A stretch of 64,000 nt of DNA from Lysobacterales bacterium. Lineage in GTDB: Bacteria; Pseudomonadota; Gammaproteobacteria; Xanthomonadales; Xanthomonadaceae. Made by a program: the position numbers and the translations under genes. The notes beneath the pieces are model-generated. The model worked only from the letters and a program-made list of their open reading frames with translations. It made no database searches and was not told the DNA's origin. Shown one piece after another: positions 21,710 through 31,200 of this stretch (position 1 is its first letter; every line of letters begins with the position of its first letter). The stretch is taken from positions 1,364,001-1,428,000 of the forward strand of contig JADKCY010000002.1 of the NCBI GenBank assembly GCA_016718605.1, read 5' to 3'.

Positions 21710-22193
21710 CAGGACTTTCCGCGACTGTGCAGGCGTGCGGTATCCAGCACCAGGAACAGCCAGGCCACAGCGCCATGCCAATCCAAGGCGCGACCCAGAA
21801 CGTCCACGGCGGCAAGCCTTCACCCGACAGGCCGCGCACCATCAGTACCACCATGCGGTCGTTCAACAGCAGTGCGAGCACCGCAAGTGCTTGCTGCCAC
21901 ATCGGAAAAAACCGCAAGCGGGCGCGAAAGCGCAGCAGCAAAAAACCCAGAATACAAAGGCGCAAGGCCTGTTCACCCAGCAAGCTGCCGTAAAGCAAAT
22001 CCGCCAACAGCCCGATCAGAAACAGGCGACCCAGTCCCGCTTGCTGCGGCGACTCCAAGGTCCAGTAAATCATCACCAAGGCCAACCACCACGGCTTGAA
22101 CAGTGCCCAACCTGCCGGCATGGGCAACAGGCCGAAAATCAGCGCCAGAAGCACGGACACGGTGAACGTTGGAAGGCGTGGCAAGCGCATCAT
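21706..22193 (-). pseudogene. mreD: Rod-shape-determining protein MreD, one frameshift
   Basis: A small integral membrane protein with five or so hydrophobic segments (for example VSVLLALIFGLLPMPAGWAL and LRLCILGFLLLRFRA). The frame is good to WIGMALWP, then one base is missing near GG at 21763-21764; with one more G (plus strand) it continues WLFLVLDTARLHSRGKSW to a TGA that overlaps the mrdA start. Corrected length is about 162 residues, normal for MreD. MreD works with MreC in the elongasome. It overlaps mreC by 4 nt upstream. Confidence 0.85.
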
Positions 22194-23134
22194 TGAACGC
22201 CCTGCTGCGCTGCATCGGCTGGGTCATTCACCTGCTCTGTGCTGCGCGCCTGTGTCTCAGGCTCGGCCAGATGAAGCGGCGGACCGACCTCGGGCGTCGC
22301 TTCCGCGGTCCAAAGCAACAGCAACTGCCCACTGCGATCCAGCGCGGCCGTGGGAGTCGCCGACGCAATCATGAACAGGCGCGTGTCATCGGGCTGCAAA
22401 CTGGCGACCGTTGCAACAGGCAAACCGGCCGGGAAGCGCCCACCCAAGCCGGAGGTCACCAGGGCGTCACCGACACGAATATCCGCACTCTGCGGGATGT
22501 TCGGCAAACGCAAACGGTCAGTCTCGCCTGTACCAAAGGCGACCACACGCAATCCGGTGCGAACAACCTGTACCGGCACGCCATGGCTGGGATCGGAAAT
22601 CAGCAGCGCCGTCGAGCGTCGCGGTCCCACCGACAGCACTTGTCCAACCACACCGCTGGCATCGATCAGCGCCAATCCTTCGCGCACGCCACTCTCTTCA
22701 CCCACATCCAGTTGGATGCGGTGCCGAAAAGGGTCCAGATCGACATCGACGACGTTGGCCAGTTGCACGCTCATCTGCAATCCGCGCGTACCACCCAACA
22801 ATTCGCGCAAGCGCTGGTTCTCCTGCTGAACCGCCTGCAAACGATCCAACTGCGCACGCGCGATCAGCAGTTGCTGACGTGCGCCGTCTCGCTCGGCCTG
22901 AACTGCTTCACGTGCGACCCAAGCGTCGCGCAGGTCATGCGCCAACCTCGCAGGTAACGAGGCCATTGTGTAGAAGGGCTGCAACAAGAGACTGGCGGAT
23001 TGGCGCACCTTGCCCAAGCTATCCGTACGGTAGTCGGTCACCATCAACACGATAGCCAGCGACAAGTACAGCAGCAACATCAATGTGCTGCTGCCTTCGC
23101 CGAACAAGGGTGCACTGCGGCTGCTACTGTTCAC
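22190..23134 (-). CDS. mreC: Rod-shape-determining protein MreC
   Basis: 314 codons, intact. A short cytoplasmic N-terminus, one membrane helix (LMLLLYLSLAIVLMVTDY), a coiled-coil segment (about 75-110, rich in Gln, Arg and Leu) and the periplasmic beta-barrel domain with SGVVGQVLSVGPRRSTALLI and VTSGLGGRFPAGLPVA, typical of MreC. MreC connects cytoplasmic MreB with periplasmic PBP2. It is the only gene of the five-gene mre/rod operon here that needs no frame correction. Confidence 0.95.
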   Translation of the reverse strand: MNSSSRSAPLFGEGSSTLMLLLYLSLAIVLMVTDYRTDSLGKVRQSASLLLQPFYTMASLPARLAHDLRDAWVAREAVQAERDGARQQLLIARAQLDRLQAVQQENQRLRELLGGTRGLQMSVQLANVVDVDLDPFRHRIQLDVGEESGVREGLALIDASGVVGQVLSVGPRRSTALLISDPSHGVPVQVVRTGLRVVAFGTGETDRLRLPNIPQSADIRVGDALVTSGLGGRFPAGLPVATVASLQPDDTRLFMIASATPTAALDRSGQLLLLWTAEATPEVGPPLHLAEPETQARSTEQVNDPADAAQQGVQ

Positions 23135-23189
23135 CAGACCATCCGTCGGCGCGTCCTTGTCTCAAATCACGTTGCACGCATCCGCCGCA

Positions 23190-24235
23190 TCACTCCGGCG
23201 CAAAGAAATCGTTGCCGTGCATGTCGATCAACTCCAAGGCCCGACCACCGCCACGCGCAACACAGGTCAGCGGATCGTCAGCGACATGCACATGCAGGCC
23301 GGTTTCTTCGGAAATCAGCTTGTCGAGGTCGCGCAACAAAGCACCACCACCGGTCAGCACGATGCCGCGCTCGGCAACATCCGAGCACAGTTCGGGCGGC
23401 GTTTGTTCCAAAGCAGCACGCACCGCACTGGTGATGCCTGCCAAGGGTTCGTGCAGAGCTTCCAGGACTTCGTTGGAATTGATGGTGAAATTGCGCGGTA
23501 CGCCTTCGGCCAGATTGCGACCTGACACCTCAATCTCTTTGACTTCTTCTTGCGGGAAGGCGCAGCCGATTTCCAGCTTGATCTTCTCCGCCGTGGTTTC
23601 GCCAATCAAGGTGCCGTGGTTGCGGCGCACATAACCGATGATCGCCTCATCGAAGCGGTCGCCACCAATTCGCACCGAGGCGGAGTAGACAATCCCGTTC
23701 AGCGAAATCACCGCCACTTCGGACGTACCACCGCCAATGTCCAGCACCATCGAGCCACGCGCTTCGTGAACAGGTATGCCCGCACCAATGGCAGCCGCCA
23801 TCGGTTCTTCAATCAGGAAGACCTCACGTGCACCAGCCTCTTCGGCCGATTCCTTGATGGCGCGCCGTTCGACCTGGGTCGAGCCACAAGGCACACAGAT
23901 CAGGACGCGCGGACTCGGGCGAAGGAAGCGACCTTTGTGCACTTTGCGAATGAAGTACTTGAGCATCTCCTCGGTGGTCGAGAAGTCCGCGATCACGCCG
24001 TCCTTCATGGGACGGATGGTGGTGATGTTTCCCGGCGTACGACCCAACATGCGTTTGGCTTCGTGCCCAACCGCCGCGACCGACTTGTGGGAACCCGGAC
24101 CGCGATCCTGTCGGATCGCAACCACTGAAGGCTCATTGAGGATGATCCCTGGCCGCGCACATAGATCAGCGTGTTGGCCGTACCGAGGTCGATGGACAGG
24201 TCATTCGAGAACAGACCACGGAGACTCTTGAACAT
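23190..24235 (-). pseudogene. mreB: Actin-like cell-shape protein MreB, one frameshift
   Basis: Reads MFKSLRGLFSNDLSIDLGTA from the ATG at 24235. After IYVRGQG the frame breaks at CCC, 24147-24149 on the plus strand; one more C restores IILNEPSVVAIRQD and then the intact 300-residue remainder, with phosphate-binding loops SIDLGTANT and VLDIGGGTSE and the hinge motif IVLTGGGALLRDLD. MreB filaments position the wall-elongation machinery under the inner membrane. First gene of the operon; its promoter should lie in 24,236-24,465, shared divergently with the kinase. The single-base nature of the break suggests a consensus error. Confidence 0.93.
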
Positions 24236-24465
24236 GGGGAATTCAGCCCGGCGCGAAAAGCGTTAAAGCCTAGCAAGTACGCGGTTTAGCAGCAAGAAAT
24301 CGTCTTTGTGTGCGGCTTGCCGTTCAGACAGGTCTGGCAAGCGCGTGCGCGTCCTCAGTGACCTGCTCGTCTGGCATGAGTATGCTTTGCGGCCATTTGA
24401 GCGGCGCAGCGCCCAAGGTGCGGAGATCTCCTCCGCCACGCCAGTGCCGAGTGGAGTCGATTGAC

Positions 24466-25401
24466 ATGGCGGCATTGATCTGTGGCTCATTGGCTTATGA
24501 CACCATCATGGTGTTTCAGGATCAGTTCAAGAACCACATCCTGCCGGATAAGGTGCACATCCTGAATGTCTCCTTCCTGGTGCCGCGCATGCGCCGCGAA
24601 TTTGGTGGCTGTGCGGGCAATATCGCCTACAACCTCAAATTACTGGGTGGCGAACCCATTCCCATGGCCACTGTGGGACAGGATTTTGGCCCGTACCGTC
24701 TGCACTTCGAGGAATGCGGCATCCGCCTTGATCACGTCAAGGTGATTGACGACCTCTACACGGCACAAGCCTTCATCACCACCGATCTGGATGACAACCA
24801 GATCACGGCGTTCCATCCGGGCGCCATGATGCGTTCCTACGAAAACCACGTGAAAGATGTCGCCGACGTCGACTTCGGCATCGTCGGCCCAGACGGCTAC
24901 GATGCCATGCTGCAGAACTCGCGCGAGTTTGCCGAACTGGGCATTCCCTTCATCTTCGATCCGGGCCAAGCGATGCCGCTGTTCAATGGCGAAGAGCTGC
25001 GGACGATGATCGAACAGGCGACCTACGTGACCGTCAACGATTACGAGTCAAGCCTGTTGCAGGAGCGCACGGGCCTGAGCGAAAAGGACATCGCCGAACG
25101 CGTCAGCGCTTACATCATCACGCGCGGGCCACGCGGCTCCGAGGTTCACAGCAAGAGCGGCATGATGACCGTGCCAGCCGCCGACGCCATCCGTGTTGTC
25201 GATCCGACCGGCTGCGGCGACGCCTACCGTGCGGGTCTGATCTTCGGCTTGATGAATGGCCACGACATGGCGACTTCGGGCCGCATTGCGTCGTTGATGG
25301 GGGCGCTGAAGATCGAGCATCTCGGCCCGCAAAATCAGCGCTTCGACTACGCGCGATTTGCCGAGCAGTTCCGTCAGCAGTTCGGTTACGCACTCAAGTA
25401 A
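24466..25401 (+). CDS. PfkB-family carbohydrate/nucleoside kinase (adenosine-kinase-like)
   Basis: 311 codons. The start at 24466 has a GGAG ribosome-binding site 10 nt upstream; the frame is open further upstream but without a good start. PfkB signatures are present: GGCAGNIAYNLKLLGG near the N-terminus and VVDPTGCGDAYRAGLIFGLM near residue 245, with the catalytic Asp in GCGDAYRAG and the anion hole formed by TGCGD. Similar proteins are usually annotated as adenosine or sugar kinases; the exact substrate is not decided by the sequence. Transcribed divergently from mreB and closed by a strong hairpin. Confidence 0.88.
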   Translation: MAALICGSLAYDTIMVFQDQFKNHILPDKVHILNVSFLVPRMRREFGGCAGNIAYNLKLLGGEPIPMATVGQDFGPYRLHFEECGIRLDHVKVIDDLYTAQAFITTDLDDNQITAFHPGAMMRSYENHVKDVADVDFGIVGPDGYDAMLQNSREFAELGIPFIFDPGQAMPLFNGEELRTMIEQATYVTVNDYESSLLQERTGLSEKDIAERVSAYIITRGPRGSEVHSKSGMMTVPAADAIRVVDPTGCGDAYRAGLIFGLMNGHDMATSGRIASLMGALKIEHLGPQNQRFDYARFAEQFRQQFGYALK

Positions 25402-25404
25402 GTG

Positions 25405-25435
25405 CAGCCCCACGCCGCCATGCGGCGTGGGGCTG
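25405..25435. terminator. Bidirectional hairpin between convergent genes
   Basis: A perfect 14-bp stem (CAGCCCCACGCCGC at 25405-25418 with its complement at 25422-25435) and a 3-nt loop begins 3 nt after the kinase stop and ends 5 nt before the stop of the convergent DUF465 gene, so it can serve both. Confidence 0.8.
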
Positions 25436-25440
25436 GGGAT

Positions 25441-25662
25441 TCAGCGCGCCGCGTTGCGGCTGTCAAACAAACGCGTCAGTCGCTGTTTGGTTCGAAGCTT
25501 CTCGCGTTTCATTTCAGTCAGTCGTTGATCTCCGACTGCCTGCACGCCCAACTCGACATTGCTGACCTGGCGGTCCAACTGCCGGTGGCGGTGATACAAC
25601 TGACGGAACTCCACGTCCTGTTGCATCAAGGCTTCGACTTCGTGCTGTTGACCTTCGAACAT
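25441..25662 (-). CDS. DUF465 (YdcH-like) small protein
   Basis: 73 codons. The start at 25662 is decided by a strong AGGAGG ribosome-binding site upstream; the frame extends further but with unlikely sequence. The protein is highly charged and helical, MFEGQQHEVEALMQQDVEFR then LYHRHRQLDRQV and a Lys/Arg-rich tail, matching the DUF465 family of short cytoplasmic proteins of unknown function. Confidence 0.85.
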   Translation of the reverse strand: MFEGQQHEVEALMQQDVEFRQLYHRHRQLDRQVSNVELGVQAVGDQRLTEMKREKLRTKQRLTRLFDSRNAAR

Positions 25663-25949
25663 CGCGCTTCCTCCTGGCTCAGAAACAACAACGCCCCACG
25701 GGTTACCCCGCGAGGCGACTATCGAACGCAGCGACGCGTGGCGTGCTGACACCGCAGGTCTGCGCCAGCCCTGAGGCCGTGGATTGCGCGCGATCTGAAT
25801 GCCGTGGCCATCGCAATTCTCCCGAGCGGTGCAACGCACCGTCGAGTCGACGCTACGCGCCTGAGTTCTGCCCTGCAAGTGATTTCTTATCTATTTGTTT
25901 TTATTGCTTTTTTGCGTGTTTTCCGGGTGAAAAACGCGTTAGAAAACCG

Positions 25950-26954
25950 TTACCAAAAGTGGCGATGGGAAAAACCCTGACACGCGAAGGCGCACCGCGG
26001 ACTACTGCCCCTGTTCCAGCACGATTTCGACGCGACGGTTGCGTGCCCGCCCTCGTTGCTGCTGTTGTCGTCGATGGGACGATCCTCGCCAGACCCCAGT
26101 GCGCGCAGGCGTCCAGCTTCCACGCCCGCCGCAATCAGCGCGTCACGCACGGCTTCAGCACGCTTCTGTGACAAGACCTGGTTGAGATTGGCACTGCCCT
26201 GACTGTCGGTATGCCCCTCGATCAACACGCGCGCGGTCGGCTGACCCTGCACGAACTGGATGACGCGTTGCAAATTGGCATCGGCCTCGGGTCTCAAACT
26301 TGCCCCGCCGCTGGCAAAGGCGTCGCCCGACAAAGTCATCACTTGACCACGCGCGTCGCGACGCGCCGTCATGCTGTTGAGCTGCAGGCGCAGACTCTCG
26401 GCGGCTTCCGCCGCAAGCTCGGCTTCGCGTCGCGCCAAGGCAGCCTCTTCAGCCTGCGCATCGGCGACACGGCGTGAGGCCTCTGCTTCCGCCATGGAGA
26501 GCTCGGATTCGACGCGCGCGGCATCGGCAATCTGCAGTGCGCGTTCCGTTTCCTCCGCACGTGTCAGACTGAGCAATCGCAGGCTTTCCGCCTCACGGCG
26601 CGCCGCTTCTGCCTCGCGCTGGGCCGCTTGCAGAAGGATGCGGTCATGCTCGCGTTCCAATTGAGCCAATTGGCGCTCAGCCAACTCGCGCTCTGCGACC
26701 GCGCGGGCGATGGCGATTCGACGCTGGGCGAGAAAAATCGGTTCAGGTCGCTTGCGCTTGGCGGTTTCGGCAACGGTCTGGACGGCCTGCCGCGCACGCT
26801 CGACCTCACCTGCGGCCAAGCCACCCAGACTGGGATCAGCCTCCAGCTCCGCCAGACTCTGCTGCAATGCTTCCAGTTCGGGATCCGGGCGTGGTGCTGC
26901 GTAGAGCGGTGCCATCCACAGCAACAACAGCAATGCGTTTCTCAGGGCATTCAT
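25950..26954 (-). CDS. OmpA-family peptidoglycan-binding protein, frameshifted near its C-terminus
   Basis: A signal peptide (LRNALLLLLWMAPLYAAP), a long Ala/Glu/Arg-rich coiled coil (about 25-205) and a C-terminal OmpA domain with VLIEGHTDSQGSANLNQVLS and RAEAVRDALIAAGVEAGRL. At 26046-26048 one C is missing (plus strand): in this sequence the end reads into nonsense to 25950, while one more base gives GARNRRVEIVLEQGQ and a stop at 26002-26004, exactly the family end. The OmpA domain binds peptidoglycan; the coiled coil probably spans the periplasm. It overlaps the upstream DUF4398 gene by 4 nt and forms a pair with it. Confidence 0.88.
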   Translation of the reverse strand: MNALRNALLLLLWMAPLYAAPRPDPELEALQQSLAELEADPSLGGLAAGEVERARQAVQTVAETAKRKRPEPIFLAQRRIAIARAVAERELAERQLAQLEREHDRILLQAAQREAEAARREAESLRLLSLTRAEETERALQIADAARVESELSMAEAEASRRVADAQAEEAALARREAELAAEAAESLRLQLNSMTARRDARGQVMTLSGDAFASGGASLRPEADANLQRVIQFVQGQPTARVLIEGHTDSQGSANLNQVLSQKRAEAVRDALIAAGVEAGRLRALGSGEDRPIDDNSSNEGGHATVASKSCWNRGSSPRCAFACQGFSHRHFW

Positions 26955-27376
26955 CGTGCGTTCTCCCCAAGCAGATCACGCCGTAGACCGGCATTGGCAT
27001 CGACCTTTTCCTGCACCGCGCGGCGCGCTTGCGCGGCACGGGTCACGGCAGTCGCAAGTTCCGCTTCCAGCTCTGCACGGGCCGCAAGGGCGATCTCATC
27101 CTTTCGTTTGCGATCCTCCCGCGCGACCCGCGAGGCTTCGAGGTAAGCCATTGCGGCCCGCAACTCGGCATCCGCGTCGCTGGCCGCACCGGCTTCCCGT
27201 GCACGTTGCACCGCACGCTCGGCGCGATCGAGTTCGATCCGTGGCGGCGGTGTCCGGGCGTGCACGGGCAGCAGCGGCAAAAACGCCAGCGCGAGCCACA
27301 TCACGTGCTGCGGGCGTGGCTTCCAACTTGCAGGAGAGTGAACTGCGGCAAGGACCAAGGGGTGGTGCACTGTCAT
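26951..27376 (-). CDS. DUF4398-domain secreted/envelope protein
   Basis: 141 codons from the ATG at 27376; an ATG at 27301 would start directly at the signal peptide (MWLALAFLPLLPVHA). The mature part is a helical, charged segment (IELDRAERAVQRAREAGAAS and following) of the DUF4398 type, which is often found next to, or fused with, OmpA-type domains. The stop overlaps the OmpA-like gene start, so the two envelope proteins are made together. Divergent from pilU, with a 118-nt shared promoter region. Confidence 0.75.
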   Translation of the reverse strand: MTVHHPLVLAAVHSPASWKPRPQHVMWLALAFLPLLPVHARTPPPRIELDRAERAVQRAREAGAASDADAELRAAMAYLEASRVAREDRKRKDEIALAARAELEAELATAVTRAAQARRAVQEKVDANAGLRRDLLGENAR

Positions 27377-27494
27377 ATGATGCTCGTCTGCTGGGTTCAA
27401 AGTAGCGGGCAATACCCGCACTTGGGGATCAGGGCAGTCGGCAGCCCGTCGCTCCTGCCGGAATCGACACGACCACCGCAATCGAGGCAGCTTC

Positions 27495-28649
27495 ATGGAT
27501 ATCGGCTACTTTCTCAAGCTGATGACGGAAAAAAACGCATCGGACATGTTCTTGACGACCGGCGCGCCGGTCAACATCAAGGTTGAGGGCAAACTCTACG
27601 CGCTGGGCAACACCGGTCTGCCCGCCGGCATGGTGAAGAAAATTGCCTATTCGCTGATGGATGAAGGGCAAGTACCAGCGTTCGAGCGCGATCTGGAGCT
27701 CAACATGGCGATTGCCGTGAAGGATGCGGGTCGCTTCCGTGTGAACGTGTTCAAGCAGCGCGGCGAAGTTGGCATGGTGATTCGCGCGATCAAGAGCGAG
27801 ATTCCCACCATCGATCACCTCAAGCTTCCCGATATCCTCAAAGACATCGTGATGGAACCGCGTGGTCTGGTGCTGGTGGTCGGCTCCACCGGCTCGGGAA
27901 AATCGACCACGCTGGCTTCCATGATCGACCATCGCAACACCAATACCACCGGGCACATTCTCACGGTGGAAGACCCGATTGAATTCCTCCATCGGCACAA
28001 GAAGTCCATCGTCAATCAGCGCGAAGTCGGTCTGGATACCCATGCCTTCGCCAACGCGCTGAAGAACGCCATGCGCGAAGCACCGGACGTGATCCTGATT
28101 GGCGAAATTCTGGACGCCGCGACCATGGAGGCCGCCATCGCGTTTGCCGAAACCGGGCATCTGTGTCTGGCGACGCTGCACTCCAACAATGCCGACCAGA
28201 CCTTGGAACGCATCCTCAATTTCTTTCCGGAGTCAGCACACAAGAATGTGCTGATGAATTTGGCCTTGAATCTCAAGGCCGTAGTCAGCCAACGTCTGGT
28301 GACTGGCGTCGACAACAAGCGCTTGCCCGCCACGGAGATCCTGATCAACACGCCACTGATCCGCGACATGATCCGCCGTGGTCAGGTGCATGAGATCAAA
28401 GAAGCGATGGATCGTTCGCTGCAGGAAGGCATGCAAACTTTCGACCAGTCGCTTTACCGGCTCTACAAAGACGGCAAGATCGACCTAGAAGAAGCACTGC
28501 GCAAAGCCGACTCGCGCGATGGTCTGGCGCTCAAGATCCGACTCACCGATGGTGCCAGCGAAGACCACGATCCTTACGCGGATGCGTACAGCGGCACACC
28601 GACGGCGATCTCGCGTGACAGCAACGACAGCGGCCTGAATTTCAGTTGA
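27495..28649 (+). CDS. pilU: Type IV pilus retraction ATPase PilU (PilT family)
   Basis: 384 codons. The N-terminal PAS-like domain is followed by the RecA-like ATPase with Walker A GSTGSGKSTTLASM, the Asp-box segment ILTVEDPIEFLH, Walker B DVILIGEI and the His-box TGHLCLATLHSNN. AFAETGHLCLATLH and the long C-terminal tail after the ATPase core are PilU-like rather than PilT-like. The position after Walker B reads GEILD instead of the usual GEIRD. PilU helps PilT retract type IV pili from the cytoplasmic face of the inner membrane. No other pilus gene is in the window. Confidence 0.92.
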   Translation: MDIGYFLKLMTEKNASDMFLTTGAPVNIKVEGKLYALGNTGLPAGMVKKIAYSLMDEGQVPAFERDLELNMAIAVKDAGRFRVNVFKQRGEVGMVIRAIKSEIPTIDHLKLPDILKDIVMEPRGLVLVVGSTGSGKSTTLASMIDHRNTNTTGHILTVEDPIEFLHRHKKSIVNQREVGLDTHAFANALKNAMREAPDVILIGEILDAATMEAAIAFAETGHLCLATLHSNNADQTLERILNFFPESAHKNVLMNLALNLKAVVSQRLVTGVDNKRLPATEILINTPLIRDMIRRGQVHEIKEAMDRSLQEGMQTFDQSLYRLYKDGKIDLEEALRKADSRDGLALKIRLTDGASEDHDPYADAYSGTPTAISRDSNDSGLNFS

Positions 28650-28784
28650 GCGTCAAGTCGCGGCGCTTTCATCGAATCCACGCATATTCCAGCGTTGCGC
28701 AAGGATTGGTAAGGCGCAACCCGCGTCCGGGCGCAGTAAACTGGCGCTGCACGCGCACTGCTCGGAACGAGGGCTGAGCAGACC

Positions 28785-29582
28785 ATGTATTCGAGCAACC
28801 ACCGCCCGTCCGAACGTCGACCAATGAACGTAGTACAATTGCAAGATCGCCACGAAATGCGCCCGGAACATGACGACGGTGACGGTGACGCCGTGACCTT
28901 CTGCTCGACCTGCGCATTCTCTTCTGCTTGCCTCGCCGAGGGCTATGACAAGTCCGGCCTGGCAGAACTGCACTGCTTGGTGGCTCATGTTGGCCCATTG
29001 CAAGCGGGCGAGCATGTATTCCGTGAAGGCGAACCGTTCAACGCCATTGCCGCCGTCCGTGGCGGCACGGTCAAGACCTACATCACCGACCGCGATGGCA
29101 ACGAACAGGTGCTGGGCTTTTTCCTGCCCGGCGAAGTGATCGGACTGAACGGCATCCACGATGGTCGCTATCCCTGCAATGCCGTCGCACTGGATACCGT
29201 CACCCTCTGTCGCTTCTCCTTCCCGATGATGGCGCTGCTGGCGCAGAAGATGCCCGGACTGCAAAGCCAACTGTTCCGCCTGCTCAGCGCTGACATCAAC
29301 AAAGCTGCCCTGTTGGCGGGCGATCACACCGCCGATGAACGCATGGCCGCCTTCTTGATCAGCCTGTCACGACGCTACGCCGCACGCGGCTTTTCCGCGC
29401 GTCGCTTCACGCTGACGATGGCCAGAACCGACATCGCCAATTACCTGCGTCTGGCACCCGAAACCGTCAGCCGCGTGCTGAAGCGCTTCCAGGCCGATGA
29501 ACTGCTGGCCGTCGACCGCCGCGACTTCAACCTCCTCGACTTGCCGCGTCTGGAACAACTCGCGAGCGTTATACTGCGCTAG
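28785..29582 (+). CDS. fnr: FNR/ANR-type oxygen-sensing transcriptional regulator
   Basis: 265 codons (an alternative ATG is at 28824). Three N-terminal cysteines in FCSTCAFSSAC (Cys40, Cys43, Cys49) and Cys142 in ALDTVTLCRF match the four ligands of the oxygen-labile [4Fe-4S] cluster of E. coli FNR. A cyclic-nucleotide-like beta roll (about 65-170) and dimer helix lead to a DNA-binding domain with LTMARTDIANYLRLAPETVS, where the Glu, Ser and Arg of PETVSR are the residues that read the TTGA half-site. It should activate anaerobic genes when oxygen is absent. Boxes of that type lie before norB, nnrS, nirS and a small gene at 57.3 kb. A truncated relative lies at 39.5 kb. Confidence 0.92.
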   Translation: MYSSNHRPSERRPMNVVQLQDRHEMRPEHDDGDGDAVTFCSTCAFSSACLAEGYDKSGLAELHCLVAHVGPLQAGEHVFREGEPFNAIAAVRGGTVKTYITDRDGNEQVLGFFLPGEVIGLNGIHDGRYPCNAVALDTVTLCRFSFPMMALLAQKMPGLQSQLFRLLSADINKAALLAGDHTADERMAAFLISLSRRYAARGFSARRFTLTMARTDIANYLRLAPETVSRVLKRFQADELLAVDRRDFNLLDLPRLEQLASVILR

Positions 29583-29823
29583 CTTAACGCCAAGACGTCG
29601 AGGTGTGATTTTCCCCGCGAGCGCTAAGTGGCATTGCAAAGCAAACCGATCAAACATGGCCTCGCGACACTTATCGACAGCAGGATGCACAAACGCATTC
29701 GCGGTAAGATCCAATCCAAAGCGCGCAATCCGTTTGTCAATCCGTGATATTTGAAACCATTCCTATCGTTATCAGGAGGTTGCGCACGTTCTGCGGGCAT
29801 CTACATAAAGTAGCGGATGCGAA

Positions 29824-30495
29824 ATGCCGATTCGACTTCTTGGTGAGAAAATGAGCGGTCGCGCGACCCAAATGTGTGCGATATGCGGCGTGCGCCTTGC
29901 AACGACCCGCGATCACGTCCCACCAAAGGCGATCTTAGTTAGGCCGTTTCCGAAAAATCTAATCACCGTTCCGGCGTGTGTCGAATGTAACAACGGCTCA
30001 GCACCAATGGATTCTGATTTTCGTGTCTATCTTGCGGCAGGCGTCGCAGACAATGGCGTGTCAGCGAACAAACTCTGGAAGGAAAGCTCAAGGGCGACAC
30101 TCCGGAATAACCGAAAGCTGCTGGCCAAGCTCTCGAGCACAATAGGAGAGGCCGAAATTCGAACAGCTTCCGGTATCGAACTCGGTAGACGCACGACCTA
30201 TCACTGGCCAGCCCATGTTTTCAACTCGGTTATTGAGCGCATTGTTCGAGGTCTATATTTTCACCATTACCATGAGATACTCGGACCAAGAGTCATGTGC
30301 ACGGTTGGCTTTCGACTCTCTTTGCCAGCTGAGCTCATTGCGGCGACGTCTAATTGGCACCAATATAACGTAGGCGATGCACTCGTATACCGATTCGGGC
30401 GCGCCGTTGAATCACCACTCAATTCACTTTGGATCCTCCAGTTCTATGGCGGGCTTTGGGCCAGCTTTGAAACTACACCGCTATTCAATGACTGA
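29824..30495 (+). CDS. HNH-like zinc-finger protein of unknown function
   Basis: 223 codons (ATG at 29824 or 29851). The N-terminus has CAICGVRLATTRDHVPPKAI and then ACVECNN, i.e. two CxxC pairs around a DHVPP motif, the layout of the McrA/HNH beta-beta-alpha metal fold. The remaining 150 residues (including NSVIERIVRGLYFHHYHEIL) have no family I recognise. Base composition is visibly more AT-rich than its neighbours, and it sits alone between fnr and norB, suggesting acquisition by transfer. It could be a nuclease of a defence or mobile module, but no partner gene is evident. Confidence 0.65.
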   Translation: MPIRLLGEKMSGRATQMCAICGVRLATTRDHVPPKAILVRPFPKNLITVPACVECNNGSAPMDSDFRVYLAAGVADNGVSANKLWKESSRATLRNNRKLLAKLSSTIGEAEIRTASGIELGRRTTYHWPAHVFNSVIERIVRGLYFHHYHEILGPRVMCTVGFRLSLPAELIAATSNWHQYNVGDALVYRFGRAVESPLNSLWILQFYGGLWASFETTPLFND

Positions 30496-30533
30496 ACCAC
30501 ACAACAAATCTAACGTAAAAGAAATGGACTGCC

Positions 30534-30995
30534 ATGAAAGATAATAAACGCAACAAATCATATTTCCGACGACCCTCTTCACTCACAGGTCGTATAAGGG
30601 CTTCAATACAATGGGTTGGGTTGGTTCCTGTTTTGAGTTTGTGCATTTTGTAGGGGACACTTTCTATAATTTATTTTGGCTCTGAAAATCCCGCTTTTAC
30701 TTGGTCTCGCAGCATCCCCGCCGTTCTGGTTGGGTCCTATACTCTCGCGAATCTCGCTCTGCTGATAATTCGACATATTTCCAATGGATCAATATTGCTG
30801 TTTTATCCGCTCTCGATTTCTCTGGGATTGTCCGCTGCGTGGGTCTCCCATTAATTCGCCAAAGGTTGGGCCCCGTCCGATAGGACAGAGGCCTTCTGGT
30901 TCAGTCTAATTGACTTTAGTGTTTTGGGTTTGCTACGGCTTGCAGAAATCATTTCATGCGTTCGCACGTTTTCAGGTCGACTATCGCGAATCTAG
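30534..30995 (+). pseudogene. Decayed small membrane-protein gene with two in-frame stops
   Basis: From the ATG at 30534 one frame gives a protein-like, hydrophobic sequence through to 30995, interrupted only by TAG at 30651 and TAA at 30852. Segments: WVGLVPVLSLCIL, stop, GTLSIIYFGSENPAF, then IPAVLVGSYTLANLALLII and SILLFYPLSISLGLSAAWVS, stop, then FWFSLIDFSVLGLLRLAEII. Together these would be a protein of about 150 residues with four membrane spans. The shared frame and regular spacing of hydrophobic segments suggest a gene that lost function by two nonsense mutations. No family recognised; alternatively chance in AT-richer DNA. The rest of 30,996-31,200 shows nothing. Confidence 0.4.
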
Positions 30996-31200
30996 AGCCT
31001 TCGCGTCATTACATTTCGTAGCAGCACAAAGATCGTGCAAAGTGGGCGACCTCAATCGCTGGCGAACCGATAGCTCGTGCGGTCGACTCCCGAATAGAGT
31101 AGTTCCGCTTTCGTTCGTCGAACAGTGCCATCCCACCGATCCGCAAATATCTTCGCCTAGCTCGGAATAGTGTAACCCTCTAACTTGCAGAACATTTCAT

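Noticed and set aside
18756..24235. Programmed frameshifting in the mre/rod genes
   Set aside because: Shifts go in both directions, sit at different short runs and lack slippery-site context; error or decay explains them better.
30651..30653. Amber readthrough or recoding in the membrane-protein frame
   Set aside because: A second, different stop (TAA at 30852) in the same frame makes simple decay more likely than a special decoding event.
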